Assembly (NCBI GenBank): GCA_013180625.2
Contig: SNVD02000326.1
Span: 62,001-126,000 of the forward strand
DNA: 64,000 bases
Source: Boswellia sacra
Lineage: Eukaryota; Streptophyta; Magnoliopsida; Sapindales; Burseraceae
Direction of reading: 5' to 3'
Positions 12,001 to 22,494 of this stretch are shown here, in pieces (position 1 is the first letter of the stretch; each line of letters opens with the position of its first letter). Both the position numbers and the translations under genes were made by a program. Below the pieces are notes generated by a model. That model was not told where the DNA came from. It did no database searches and worked only from the letters and a program-made list of their open reading frames with translations.

Positions 12001-12120
12001 GTAAAGTGGAAAAACCTTCCGGATAGTGAGGCAAGCTGTGAACGCGAAGACACCTTGTGACAATTTTGCGAGCACATCCAACGCTACAAGGATGAAAGCG
12101 CGTCGAGGACGTCACGGAAT
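9025..12120 (+). pseudogene. Integrase and chromodomain of gypsy element 1, split by a solo LTR
   Basis: The HHCC zinc region at 9050-9300 is frameshifted. The catalytic core is open from 9321: SMDFIVALPKSEGYG (first Asp), SDRDPRFIGHFL (second Asp), QTDGQTERIN (Glu). The frame reaches KKWADTN at 9967, is broken by the solo LTR (9968-11635) and one target duplication, and resumes as RRHLAFQEGNLVLIKLL. The C-terminal chromodomain, which in this branch guides integration to marked chromatin, reads VIRRRGVSPYTEYLVKWKNL and ends near 12057 at a stop. A conserved Trp of the SWEPEDTLW block has become Cys. Confidence 0.9.
9968..11635 (+). mobile_element. Solo LTR (1,668 bp), SIRE/Maximus-type copia
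   Basis: It starts TGTTAGCCCTAAGG, ends GGGTTAACA and is flanked by a perfect 5 bp duplication, ACTAA (9963-9967 and 11636-11640). Removing it and one duplication restores the gypsy integrase frame. CCTATAAAAGGGG at about 10978 is a good TATA box. The CCAATTC-ACCCCCC-TCTTGG block near the end is typical of large SIRE/Maximus copia LTRs. Inside are four diverged tandem units of about 180-190 bp (10200-10900), each with ATATCTTGAG...ATCCAAAT...TTGATTCTTA, and a 65 bp unit present about twice (11190-11310). A second copy in reverse lies at 19124-21005. Confidence 0.9.
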
Positions 12121-12123
12121 TAG

Positions 12124-12134
12124 GTGGGGGAGGA
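12124..12134 (+). other. Polypurine tract of gypsy element 1
   Basis: GTGGGGGAGGA directly precedes the 3' LTR start TGTTACGAC. It primes plus-strand DNA synthesis in LTR elements. Confidence 0.85.
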
Positions 12135-12688
12135 TGTTACGACCTGCCCGATTTACTTGTTAGAGTGGCCCAAACATGCAAAAGGCTTGGCCTAAGTTTA
12201 CAAGCCCAAGCCCATCTTCTAGAATACTCTCTTGTATTTATCTAGATAATTTAGTAGGTTGTAAATATCTAGATAATTTAGTAGATAATACTCTCTTGTA
12301 CATATCTAGATAATTTAGTAGATGAGAGTGAATTAGGACCCTTAGATGCATTAGATCTTAGCCATTCATTTGAGAGGTGGTTCACTATAAAAACCCCTCC
12401 AATGCTCATTTGTAAATCATCCAAGCTAATCCAAGCTAATCCAAGCTAATCCAAGCATTCAAGCAAAGTTGTCAGCAAGCATTCTTGTGTAATACAAAGC
12501 TCTCTTGCTTAGCAATACTTGTCTCCATTTTCCATCTCTTTTCTTCTTGCCTACAAAGCTCTTTGGCTCAACGATCCTCTCTTCTCCTTGAGCGAGAAGG
12601 CAAATTACTAGGCTTACTTAGCAACTTTTGAGTTCAAGTTGCCTAAGTGCCGCACAAGCGTGCTGCGCAAACCTCTAAAGTCGTGACA
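12135..12688 (+). repeat. 3' LTR of gypsy element 1
   Basis: 554 bp, colinear with the 5' LTR. The length difference comes mostly from extra CTAATCCAAG units at about 12424-12456 that the 5' LTR lacks. It ends TCGTGACA at 12688, followed by CTAA. Confidence 0.9.
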
Positions 12689-12767
12689 CTAAGCTGAAAT
12701 TATTGTTAAAATTAGAAATTAAGATATTAAAATACACCTCTTCATCGTGCCAAAGGGTAGAAAAAGA

Positions 12768-13871
12768 TGGGAAAATTTCACAAACTAATCCTACGTTTTG
12801 TCTTATTATCATCCAAAAATGCCTTTTGCATGTTTGTACAGCGTCTACCTTATGTTTTGACAAATTCATCATGGACCATCCTTTTGTTAGTTTAGCTGTT
12901 AAATTAATAAAAATAAGTTGAATATGGAGGGTTATAATAGTCATTTTATACTTAATAATTTTTTAGAATATAATTAAATAATAAAAAATCAACAATAATA
13001 AAAAAAGAAGGGAGCCACTCTCTATCACTTCCATTTCTGCGCAAAAAGAAGGGTGGTTCCATTCAGCTGTCTCCTGGCCACTACTGTCACCAATAAAGTC
13101 TTGAAAAACTCATAATGAATTAATTAATTCAAATCCATGGGTTCTAAAATAATAGTAATTTTTCTAAAATCAAAACAAAAAGCAAAAAAAAAAAAAAACC
13201 CCATTCAAAAACCAATTTTTGTGAGGGTGGTATTGTTGGTATTTGGTTTTTTGCGATTTAGGAGGGATTTAGGTTGGTATGTTCAAAAATGAAGAAAAAA
13301 AAAGGAGATTTTAGGGAGTAGTGGCTGTGTGGATGTGTTTTTGGAAGTGATGGCAGTGGCGGCTCTGGGTTGGATTGGATGGGTGGTGGCGGCTGTTGTG
13401 GGTGGCGGCTCTGGTAGGATCAGCGGTGTTGGTGTTGTTCAGGGGAGATCGGGAAAGAAGTGGTGGTGATTTTGCCGGTCGTGGCTCTAGTGGGATCAGT
13501 GGTCGTGGTGGTGTTGAGGAGAGATCTGGGAAGGAGTGGTGGTGTTGTTGTTGGTGGTGCCGTTGTTAGTGGTGGCTCTGTTGTTTCTGATGATGATCGC
13601 TAGTGATAATTTAGAGAGTTAGGGTTTCACATTTTTTTTTAATTCCTTGAAATCAGTATTACAATAAATAATAAACTTTGTGTATATTAAAGTCAAGTAA
13701 CAAGTTGGTGGTAAAGTTGAAAGTGTTTTCTTGAATGGTATGAGTATGAATCACACTAACTTTAGTTTATGAATTTCTCAAGACATAGGGTTGACGCTTG
13801 TACAAAAGAGCAAAAGACATTTTTGGGTAATAATAAGGCAAAAAGGTAAGGTAATTTGTGAAATGTTCCCA
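12768..13871. mobile_element. Mutator-like element with TIRs of about 110 bp
   Basis: The left end (TGGGAAAATTTCACAAACTA, 12768 onward) and the reverse complement of the right end (TGGGAACATTTCACAAATTA, from 13871) stay similar for about 110 bp, both passing through CCAAAAATG-CTTTTGC and ATTCAT. No transposase is visible. The interior is purine- and G-rich (GGTGGTGGCGGCT-like, 13360-13590). I could not find a clean 9 bp target duplication, so the assignment rests on TIR length and general build. Confidence 0.65.
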
Positions 13872-13930
13872 GAAATACTAATAATAATAATAAGCATTTA
13901 ATTATTATTATTATTATTATTAGAAATACC
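13871..13930. repeat. (TAA)n/(TTA)n inverted microsatellite flanked by AGAAATAC
   Basis: AGAAATACT, four TAA-type units, a short spacer, about seven ATT units, then AGAAATACC. The two arms can form a hairpin. Confidence 0.8.
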
Positions 13931-14589
13931 AAAAGTCACTTTAAAAGCAGATTATTTTTTACAGATGTAGGCTAGATTCATGCAGTGACATTCAGTGCAG
14001 TACATAGTAAAAAACTACCAAAATTATTAAACAAAATACAGGGTAAGTGTCAAACTTCGTCATCAATCCATTTTCATTTTTAAATCCTAAATCTTCTTTC
14101 AATCTTCTTTAAGATTTATCCTAAATTTCATCCTCCATGTAAACTCCGTAAAATTCTTAAAATTTATTAAAAAAAAAAAAAGTTAGGCAATCAAAAATTT
14201 ATATTTTTATCAATATTAATATCAGACATATGATTAATTTTGTAACTTTGATACGATAAATAAAGACCCATCTAAAAAGTTAAGAGGAAAGTGGAAATGT
14301 GTTTATTAGACGTTTAGGACAAACGCGCTTTTACTTTATAACTGAGTCAAAGCAGCTTCAACGCCAAGTTTTTCTCTGCTTCTCTTCTCTTTTTCTACAT
14401 GGGCGATATATACAGAAAAGATCAGAATAGAGCAGAGCAGAGCAGAAGGCACAGAAGATAGAATAGGAGAGCAAGTAGAAAGCCATAGAAAAATTGAGAG
14501 ATTCTCGGGTGCACATTCTCCGCTCACATCAATACAGCTGCAAGCCTTTGTCAAATCCGAATACTTCCATTCCATGTATACAGCTTCAT
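13931..14589. other. Spacer, no gene seen
   Basis: AT-rich sequence with a run of A at about 14170-14180. No open frame, TIR or LTR structure is recognisable. Confidence 0.5.
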
Positions 14590-14724
14590 GAACCATAAAA
14601 ATTATGAAAAGAGAATTTGAAGGAAAGTTGATCGCTTTCGCCTTCCGTTTATCCTTTCAGTTGTTTTTCTAAGAGATTTGAAGAGTCTCCCACATCTGGG
14701 TCTTCAGTTCCAGCTCACTAGTGT
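14590..14724 (+). promoter_or_regulatory. 5' flank/leader of TNL1
   Basis: The block with GAAGGAAAGTTGATCGCTTTCGC and the sequence leading into ATGATCATGGCT is shared with the 5' flank of TNL2 (46480-46832) and a stray copy at 40140-40220. It is therefore the ancestral upstream region of this gene family. No specific core promoter element could be fixed. Confidence 0.55.
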
Positions 14725-14929
14725 ATGATCATGGCTTTATCTTCTTCACCTTCCCCCACTCCTCAACTCAACTATGATGTCTTCCTTAGCTTTAGAGGCG
14801 ACGACACCAGGAACAACCTATCAGTAGGGATGAAACTCTCAATACAATTAGAGAATCAAAGATTTCTATTATCATTGTCTCAGAAAATTATGCAGGCTCC
14901 AGATGGTGCCTCAAAGAGATTGGATATTT
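14725..14929 (+). pseudogene. TNL1 TIR exon, internally deleted
   Basis: The start MIMALSSSPSPTPQLNYDVF leads into the TIR hallmark YDVFLSFRGDDTRNN. Most of the TIR core is then missing and the frame shifts. In the other frame ESKISIIIVSENYAGSRWCL follows, which is the later TIR block (SKI...FS..YA.S.WCL). The exon therefore joins the first and third TIR motifs with the middle deleted. Confidence 0.85.
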
Positions 14930-15298
14930 AACATGCTGGCTTTCTGTTCTTCTTTTGGATACTGTTCCATCAAAATTACATTGGTTTACTTGAGTAGACA
15001 AGAAACGAATAGAAATTTAACCGATCCTTTTATAGATATTCTCCCTGACTCAGCACTCAGCGGTGTTTAATTATAGTATTGTTACGCAAATTAATGATTA
15101 TCTTCAAAAGATAAACTGTATTAATTGACTTTTGGAAATTTCCCGCGTTCAAGAATGCATGAAGCACTATATTTCTTTTATAAATTTTAATTAACATCCT
15201 CAATATTATAACAACTTGGAATGATCAGAACTGTGTTTCTCTTTGTTCCTCATCATATATATATACCAATTACTAATGCTTGTTTTTCTAACTTCAGG

Positions 15299-15440
15299 CT
15301 TGAACCTGTACTTATTGAAGCGACTGTCAGAAATATTTTGGAGAGTCTAGACGAAATGTCTCCGAATGATTACGAGGACTTGGTTGGAGTAGAATCAAGC
15401 TTCAAAAAAATTGAATCTTCATTGTACATTGGGTCCAATA
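15299..15440 (+). pseudogene. TNL1 NB-ARC exon, first part
   Basis: After an acceptor-like TTCAG the translation reads IEATVRNILESLDEMSPNDY and then EDLVGVESSFKKIESSLYIG, the standard entry to a TNL NB-ARC domain (LVG.ESR...I.SLL). The parallel TNL2 exon starts at 47922. It is cut at about 15440 by the TRIM-like element and resumes at 17365. Confidence 0.85.
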
Positions 15441-17364
15441 ATGAGGTTCCTCGAATTAAAGAAAGTGAGGAAGATGTAGACAAGGAAATTGGAGAAACAG
15501 TAGAAGAAATTGAGGAAGAAGTAGAGTGAAATTTAGTGAGAAGACAATCTTTATTCAAAAGACCAAAATTCATATTCAACAAATTAAAAAATAAAATAAC
15601 TAATGACACTTATTTATAACGCCAATAGACACATTTTCACTAGGAAATAGAGTTATATTAAGAAATAGAATCTAATCCCAACTAAATTAGAAAATACCAC
15701 ATATATATCCTAAACAAAGTAGTAAAATAATTATTAGGAAAATAATTTAAATTAGAATTGCTCGCAATTTAGGAAGCAAAAAATAAGTTGAAATTCCTAA
15801 TTTATTAAAATCCCTAAATCAAATAGAAAACCATACTTTTATTCCTAATACATCCTATATTAATTCTCCCCTACTTGAAAGAACAACTTCTAGCGGGTTG
15901 TCAAGGAAGAACCTACCAAAGTACAAGAAAACGCTACGTCTTGTCTTGCATAGACTTGGGCATTTGGCCCTATGGGGTTCGGGGTGCCGGTGCGACCCGT
16001 GACCCCACCCCATTGCTTGTTCGGGGTGGGTCTGGATCCCAAGAGATGTTGCCCCGATCAGGGTGGGTCCGGGGCCATATCTGGCTTCTAGACCCGTCTG
16101 ACCCGCCCCGCCCCGCATTATAAAAGTGTGTATTTGAAGAATTATAAAATATAGGGACTGATATGTGATTTTAAGGGATGATTTTGATAAGTTTTAATAT
16201 AAATATATATGGGTGTCTTGAAATTTGATAAAGTATATAAATTTTTTTTTTTTAAATAGAATGGGTCCACTCCACTAAAATTTGTCTACATGTGTATATA
16301 AAAAAAAATTTTTAAATATGGTGGGTCTACTTTAAAAATTTTTTTCCTATAAATTTATAAATGGATGGGGCAGAGCAGGGTGGGTACGGATCCGCCTAAA
16401 TTTTTTTTTGCCCCGCCCCGTTCAGGGGCAATGGGGCGGGGAAGGGGCAACGAGGCGGGGCGGGGCGGGGCGAAAAATAATGCAACAGGGTAGGGATAGA
16501 TATTGACTACCCCGTACCCGCCCCGCCTCGGTTCTAAGCCTAGTCTTGCACGAGCATAGGAGAGGTGTCAACTCGCTTGCTGTCGATAGGGTGGTTGAGA
16601 CGGTAAAGCAGTGAACTTTCAAGGGCAATTTTGAATCTATTCTAATGAGAATTTGAAGTTGGTGCTAAAGGCAAGTTCTAGATCACAACGAGGAGATTCT
16701 AATGGTGGTGGCGGTGTTGGAAATGTCTGTAGTCAACATAGGTCAACAATGGTTGGTGGTGGCGTGTGATGAACAATGATGGTGGCCTTTTTTTTTTCTT
16801 TTAAATTTTGGTGAAAGTTGATGGGTGATGGGAGATGAAATTGAATAGAGGGGTGAAATTAATTGATGGTGATGGGAAGTTTAGATTTTATATATAGGTT
16901 GCAAAAAAAAAAAAAATGGATAACTGGTAAAAGAGGGAATCAACCTCGCTCTGATATCAAATGATGAGGACAGAGTTCCTCAAATTAAAGAAAAAGGGAG
17001 AGATATAGAGATATAGACAGAGGAAAGGAGAGAAACAGTAGAATAAATTGAGGGAGTAAAGTAAAATTGAGGGAGAAGACAATCTTTATTGAAAAGATAA
17101 AAAATTCATATTCAACAATTTAAAAAATAAATTAACTAACGAAACTTATTTATAGCACCAATAAACACAACTTCACTAGGAAATAGAGTTATATTAGGAA
17201 ATAGAATCTAATCCTAACTAAACTAGAAAATACAAAAAATAACTCAAACAAAATAGTAAAATAATTATAATGAAAATGACTTAAATCAGGAATGCTCCCT
17301 AATTTATTAAAATCTCTAAATCAAATAGAAAACCCTAATTTTATTCCTAGTACCTCCTACATCA
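15441..17364 (-). mobile_element. TRIM-like LTR retroelement inserted in the TNL1 NB-ARC exon
   Basis: Two direct repeats of about 400-420 bp (15441-15861 and 16962-17364) flank a non-coding interior. Beside the right repeat is GCTCTGATATCA (16948-16959), the reverse complement of a TGATATCAGAGC primer binding site. Beside the left repeat is TTCTCCCCTACTT, the reverse complement of a polypurine tract. The element is therefore on the minus strand. Without the nested hAT it is about 1.3 kb, the size of terminal-repeat retrotransposons in miniature. The two LTRs have diverged strongly, so it is old. No clean target duplication could be defined. Confidence 0.75.
15951..16542. mobile_element. hAT-type element (592 bp) nested in the TRIM
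   Basis: A perfect 8 bp duplication, GTCTTGCA, flanks it (15943-15950 and 16543-16550). The ends TAGACTTGGGC and, inverted, TAGGCTTAGAA are imperfect TIRs. Both subterminal parts are rich in GGGGCGGGG/CCCCGCCCC and GGTGGGTC motifs around an AT-rich core. No coding frame was found. Confidence 0.8.
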
Positions 17365-18241
17365 GTTTGTGTTGTAGGAATTTGGGGGATTGGTAGTAGT
17401 CGTAAGACAACAATAGCCCGTGTTGTATTGATCAACAAAATTTCAAAGCAATTTGAAGGTTTTTACTGGTATGAAATGTTAGGGAAAAAGCAGATAACAT
17501 TAATGGCATAACTTATTTAAGAGTGAAAATTCTTTTTGTGATATTAGAGGATAGACATTCACATATACCACTAATCTTCACAAAAGAAATGCTTAGTCAT
17601 AAGAAGATTCTCCTTATTTTTTTATGATGCAAAAAGCTTTAGACAAGTAAAAATGTTAACTGGAGATTTTCATTGCTTGGGTTTAGGAAGTAGAATTATA
17701 ATAACAACACGTGATAAGCAAGTGCTTAGAGATTCAGGAGTTAATGATGCTAACATATATGAGGTTGAGGGATTATCTAATGTTGATGCTTTCCAACATT
17801 TTACAAAACATGCATTTGGAGAAATTTGTCCCATTGACAATTGTGTGGGCCTTTCAAACAAAATTGTTGGATATGCTAAAGGTATTCCATTAGCTCTTAA
17901 AGTATTAGGCTACAGTCTTAGAGGCAGAACAAAATAGTAGCAGAAAATTGTGATGGACATGTTAGATAAATATCCTCACATCAATATCCAAATTCCAACA
18001 GGTGCTACAGGTAAGTTATGATAGGCTAGATCATGATGAAAGGAGTATATTTTTAGATATTGCTTTTTTTTATTATTTTTTAATAAAAGAGTGGAAGGCT
18101 TATCTTGTAAGAGATATTTTGGATGCTAGTGGCTTCTTCACGATGAGTGCATTAGATAGTCTTATCAATAAGTCTCTCATAAGTATTTCATACGACACCA
18201 TCACAATGCATGATTTGCTATAACAAATGGGGATGGAGATT
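17365..18241 (+). pseudogene. TNL1 NB-ARC domain, second part
   Basis: The P-loop is VCVVGIWGIGSSRKTTIARV, degenerate from GIGGIGKTTIA but still KTT. Kinase-2 is at about 17535 (ILFVILED). RNBS-B reads GSRIIITTRDKQVL (17690) and the GLPL motif is intact as GIPLALKVLGYSLRG (17880). A double TAG at 17935-17940 stops the frame. ARC2 resumes at 18002 (LQVSYDRLDHDERSIFLDIA) and ends in TMHDLL, the MHD switch motif, followed by a TAA. The last bases run into the hAT target site (18242-18249). Confidence 0.88.
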
Positions 18242-18738
18242 GTTTGAAGTAGGGGTGGGCACTCTTCAGGTCGCGTCAGGTTTGAGCATAACCGATCAGA
18301 CCCGCTTACTCATCAGGTCTTAAAAATTTTATCCGATGTCAGATATTATTTATGGGATACCCGAGCATATCCAATACACTGATCGGGTCGGGTAAACCCG
18401 ATCGGGTATGTTGGGTAATGATTCAAAATTGCCATTTCCCATTATAACAAATAATGTTAGTGTTCAGACACACTTCAATTCATGGAAACACCTGATAATA
18501 TAAAACATAAATGGTCAATTTGCTGCGTAAAGCATATATAATTTCTTCCAATTAATCAAAGATGAGTAATCAAAGAATAAACAATAGGAATTGCAAATAA
18601 AATCAATTAAATTTGTACCATGATCTTAAGACAGAAAAATAATAATCATATTCGCAAGCATAAAATAATTACATGCATGATGCATCCTCATCAAGTTATC
18701 GATGGAACTTCCTAACACTTCAACATTGATAGCCTTAC

Positions 18739-18900
18739 CTCTCCAAAAAACATTATGTCTAAGAGCATATACACAAAGCATAGCAACCGAAGTGAAGAAA
18801 GGTAGATCAAAGAACCATCGTGAACCACCAAAGATAAGTTGCATTGGAAGAGAGGCGAGAACCATTGAGATAACCGTTAACCACCAAGAACCGTCGAGAG
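18739..18900 (-). pseudogene. Captured host exon in the hAT element, membrane-protein-like (possibly a ceramide glucosyltransferase C-terminus)
   Basis: On the minus strand an open 162 bp block sits between an acceptor-like TTACATGCAG and a consensus donor AG-GTAAGG. Its translation, with LDGSWWLTVISMVLASLPMQ then GGSRWFFDLPFFTSVAMLCV and YALRHNVFWRG, looks like real protein: two hydrophobic segments followed by an R-H-x-V-x-W-R-G motif. That ending resembles the stretch after the last membrane helices of plant and bacterial ceramide/hopanoid glucosyltransferases (GT21/GT2). The identity is an inference from motif style only. It does not belong to a TNL or a transposase and was probably picked up by the transposon. 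Confidence 0.45.
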
Positions 18901-19123
18901 CTGCATGTAAGAGGACAACTATGCTCGTGCGTGAGGGTGAGGGAGAGATGTATGACAGTCGTGAGTTTATGACTGTGACTTGTGAGGGTGAGCGCAGAGA
19001 GAGTCATGGCCATCGTCGGCAAGTCAAAAGGAGTTAGTGTGAGATGAGAGATGAGAGATGTGACGTGAGAAATTTTTGGGGCTGCAACGACTGCTAGAGT
19101 ATGTTAGTATGTAAAATTATAAG

Positions 19124-21005
19124 TGTTGACCCAGGTATGGCAACCCAAGAGGGGGGGTGAATTGGGTTTTTATTTATCAAAACGGATTTAGAAAACTTTT
19201 CTTGAAAGATCAAAATTAGTTCACTCTTTCTTTGAGAATAAAGGTGAAGAAGATGAAATTAGAATTTATCAAAGATGAAATCAAAAGAATAATAATGATG
19301 AACAATCACAAGTGCAAGTAAATGTAAAGAGAAAAGGGATAGAGAGAGTGCAAACTCAATTTACGTGGTTCGGCAAACCTTGCCTACGTCCACGGGCTCC
19401 TAGCTCCACGAGCTAAGCTTTCCACTAAGTTGTAGAAATCTTTACAACTTGCTTGATGAGCAACCTCACCAAGACTTTTCTTCCAACTCTTGATAACACC
19501 ACACCAAGAGTTCTTCTTGATGAACAACCTCACCAAGGCAACTTCCTACAACTCTTGAAAACACCACACCAAGAGTTCTTCTTGATGAACAACCTCACCA
19601 AGGCAACTTTCCTCAACTCTTGATAACACCACACCAAGAGTTCTTCTTGATGAACAACCTCACCAAGGCAACTTCCTTCAACCCTTGATACCACCACACC
19701 AAGAGTTCTTCTTGATGAACAACCTCACCAAGGCAACTTCCTTCAACTCTTGATAATACGACACCAAGAGTTCACTCAAGAATAACTTTTATCCTTTACA
19801 AGAAGATCTCACTCTCACCACAATGCAAGAACAAAGAAAATTTTTACAACAAAAGTACAACTCTCTTTAAAGAGTAGATAAAGAATATAAAAGCTCTCTA
19901 GACTTGATATTTCTCTTGTTTTATACTTGATAGATGCGTCTCTTGCTCTTTTCTCTTTTCTTACTGAATGCATGGGAGAAGGGCTCCTTTTATAGGCAAA
20001 TGAGATGAACTTAATCAAGTGAAGACACCAACTCCAAATTTTCTGTCCACCATAAAAATTGTACTTTTGTCTGCCATTTTTGTCAATGTTCTGTTTGAAA
20101 TTTGAAAATATGTAAAACATAAAAGATCTGTAAAATTGAATATGCTTTCCAACACATCAAGAACCAAGTCATTTGGATATCTGTAGCTCAAGATATGGCC
20201 AAAAAACCATTCAGTGCTCATGTGACTTGATTTTTCTTCCTTGTGTCAGTCCACCAAATTGCATGTAGATTATGTCGGCCTTCCATTTAAAATTTGAATT
20301 TCTTCAAACAACATGAAATGTGCTCTATTTAATCATATTTCCAGTGCCATAAGAATAAATTCATTTGGATATCTCTAGCTTAAGATATGGATAAAATATC
20401 ATTCGGTGCTCATATGAGTTGATTTTTCTTCTCTGTATAAGTCCATCGAATTGCATGTCAATTATGTCAGCCTTTAATTTGAAATTTGAATTTCTTCAAA
20501 ACATATGAAATGTGCCTCATTAAGTTCTCTTTCCAATGCCATAAGAATCAAGTCATTTTGATATTTCTAGTTCAAGATATGTCCAAAAGAGTATTCGGTG
20601 CTCATATCAGTTGCTTCCATTTGTCTTTCAACTTGCATGATGATTTGGACAACCTTGCACTTGAAATTTGAATTTCTTTAAAACATATGAAATGTTATAA
20701 ATTGAGTAAGCTTTCCAAAGGCTTAAGAATCACATCATTTGGACATATATAGAGATATATATGACCAATTGATTAAACATTACTCATATGTCATATTCCT
20801 TGAGTCAATCCTTGTTCTTAAACTTTGGTGCCTTTAACATGTAGTCTTCTTTTTAGCTTCAACACTTCATTTTAATAAGCCTCTTCTTGATTTTACAATT
20901 CTTTCAATGATCTTACTTTTGCACATAAATAAACATGTTAGTAAATCTTAATGAATCAATATGTATTGTTATCATCAAAATTATCATGTAGCCTTAGGGC
21001 TAACA
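19124..21005 (-). mobile_element. Second SIRE/Maximus-type solo LTR (1,882 bp), reverse orientation
   Basis: It starts TGTTGACCCAGG and ends GGGCTAACA, with a perfect 5 bp duplication, ATAAG (19119-19123 and 21006-21010). It is the reverse complement of the family at 9968-11635, including the CCCAAGAG-GGGGGGTGAATTGGG end block, the CCTTTTATAGG promoter area and the four units of about 185 bp (20130-20760). The extra length comes mainly from expansion of the 65 bp repeat near its 3' side. It is nested in the hAT element. Confidence 0.9.
19452..19772. repeat. 65 bp tandem repeat inside the solo LTR (about 4-5 copies)
   Basis: TTCTTCTTGATGAACAACCT recurs at 19511, 19576, 19641 and 19706, exactly 65 bp apart, with partial units on both sides. 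The sister LTR has about two units at 11190-11310. Confidence 0.92.
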
Positions 21006-21294
21006 ATAAGGAGTATATATATGGTAATCTAGTATAACAGGTTCTATGCTAACATTTTAAAACAACCATTTGAAAACTGCCACATGTTATTACTTTTTAT
21101 AAGAGTATTCGGTTCAGGTAGTTTTCGGGTTTCAGACTAAATACCCGTTATCGGGTCGGGTATCATCGAGTACCCAAAAATTGTAACTGATTTCGGGTAT
21201 ATATTGACCACTTCCCAATCATACCTGGATCGGGTCATGCAAACCCGATCGGGTCCAATCGGGTCGGGTAATGTTGTCCACCCCTAGTTTGAAG

Positions 21295-21375
21295 CAAATG
21301 TTATTGGGATCCTAGTAAGTGAAGTAGTTTGTGCCATCATGAGAATATCCACAACATATTGAGGGAAAATAAGGT
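21295..21375 (+). pseudogene. TNL1 exon end after the MHD motif
   Basis: Following the hAT target duplication, the sequence encodes CHHENIHNILRENK before a GTGAG donor at about 21376. It matches TNL2 (RLCHYKDIYNILSKNK, 48930-48978). Confidence 0.8.
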
Positions 21376-21762
21376 GAGAGGCAAGATATTAAACTCCTAT
21401 TTAAAGACATTAAATTAAATATTAATTTTATCAAATCAAATATTGAGTAATACTACTTTTTCAAAAGATTATGGAAAATCACATCCCAGGTGTTGTGTTA
21501 TATAATGTGGTATTGAACTAATTATCTCACCAATATATATATAGAGCTTTGATTGTCCAGATTTTGAAATTATACATAACCTACAAAAATGGCCAAATAC
21601 AAAAATTTATTAAACTCAATCATCATATATATTGACCCTTTATTGTAAAAGCTCAATAGAAAATTATCCTTTTGAGACTTCATGTAAGATATTCAAAAAG
21701 CTAGTAAAATTTTTTATTGAAACGGCTTTAATTTGGAGAATATCCTTCCTATTTATTGTACT

Positions 21763-22327
21763 TGTTAAAAATTGGCTAACTAAAATGGACACAGTCATGG
21801 GAGCAATTGTAATACACATGGAGCGTGGACGGCACATGGAAGGCAACAAGCAAAGTTGGCATCAAGGGATGAATTATTATACAAAGTGGAGAGATAATGG
21901 GTGCATAGGGGCCATAACCCTATTTTATTTCTCTCTATGTGATCATGCCTTATCTTGACATCTTTAAATAGGTGCCATCCGAATATGTTAAGAATGCAAG
22001 AGAGGAAGAGCAATTAATCAAGCAAAGCAAAGGTAGCCGAAGTGAAGAACTGTTTCTAGTTTCATTTGTTTTTCTCTTTTTGTTTCATTAAGAGAAGTGG
22101 GAGTTGCTTGAGTGATTATGAGGTGTTGAGCTCGTGAGAAGTGAGATTGAGATAGTTGAGTAAAGAAATTAAGTTTTCTCTCTTGTATTTCACTTGTTAT
22201 TTTCGTTAGTGAAATTTTGTGATCTTCCTTCCATGGATGTAAGCAATTGTCGAACCACATTAAATCTCTTGTGTCTTTATTATCCACTGAATTTCTCAAA
22301 TCATCAATTATCACGTTTGGCAAAACA
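21763..22327 (+). mobile_element. Solo LTR (565 bp), copia-type, in a TNL1 intron
   Basis: It starts TGTTAAAAATTGGC, ends GGCAAAACA and is flanked by a perfect duplication, GTACT (21758-21762 and 22328-22332). The uninterrupted intron in TNL2 (about 49400-49440) shows the pre-insertion order. The segment ATGGATGTAAGCAATTGTCG...CCACATTAAATCTC near the end is typical of copia LTR leaders. No internal region is left, so it arose by LTR-LTR recombination. Confidence 0.88.
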
Positions 22328-22494
22328 GTACTCATTAGCTCAAGCAGTGTATATAGGCTGGTTGGTATGAGAGATGTCTTGGGCTCAATTTTTATGAAAC
22401 AAAAGTGGAAATAGTTATGTAAATTTTGAGAGTTTGATCACTAAACGGTTACTCTGAGCATTTTACATATGTAGTTTTAATTTATCATACCTCT

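Larger units (their letters stand above)
5810..12688 (+). mobile_element. Chromodomain gypsy (Ty3) retrotransposon, full length but decayed
   Basis: Two direct LTRs (5810-6327 and 12135-12688) begin TGTTACGA and end TCGTGACA. A PBS follows the first and a polypurine tract precedes the second. The interior holds gag, protease, RT, RNase H, integrase and a chromodomain in the order of the chromovirus branch of Ty3/gypsy. The flanks carry CTAA at both ends (5806-5809 and 12689-12692). Stops, a gag deletion, loss of RT motif A and a solo LTR inside integrase make it inactive. It belongs to the same family as the element at 54921-58181. Confidence 0.92.
18250..21286. mobile_element. hAT-type element inserted just after the TNL1 MHD motif
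   Basis: TAGGGGTGGGCA at the left and TGTCCACCCCTA at the right form TIRs, flanked by a perfect 8 bp duplication, GTTTGAAG (18242-18249 and 21287-21294). Subterminal regions carry many GATCGGGTCGGGTA-type motifs on both sides, as usual for hAT binding sites. The length is 3,037 bp, of which about 1.89 kb is a nested solo LTR. No transposase was seen, but a captured exon lies at 18739-18900. Excision restores the TNL1 reading order. Confidence 0.88.

Noticed and set aside
13375..13569. Open frame rich in Gly, Trp and Cys
   Set aside because: It comes from GGT/GGC simple-sequence bias inside a TIR element; no domain and no conserved start.
19452..19772. Separate minisatellite locus
   Set aside because: The 65 bp repeats lie within the solo LTR and are shared with its sister copy, so they are part of the LTR.
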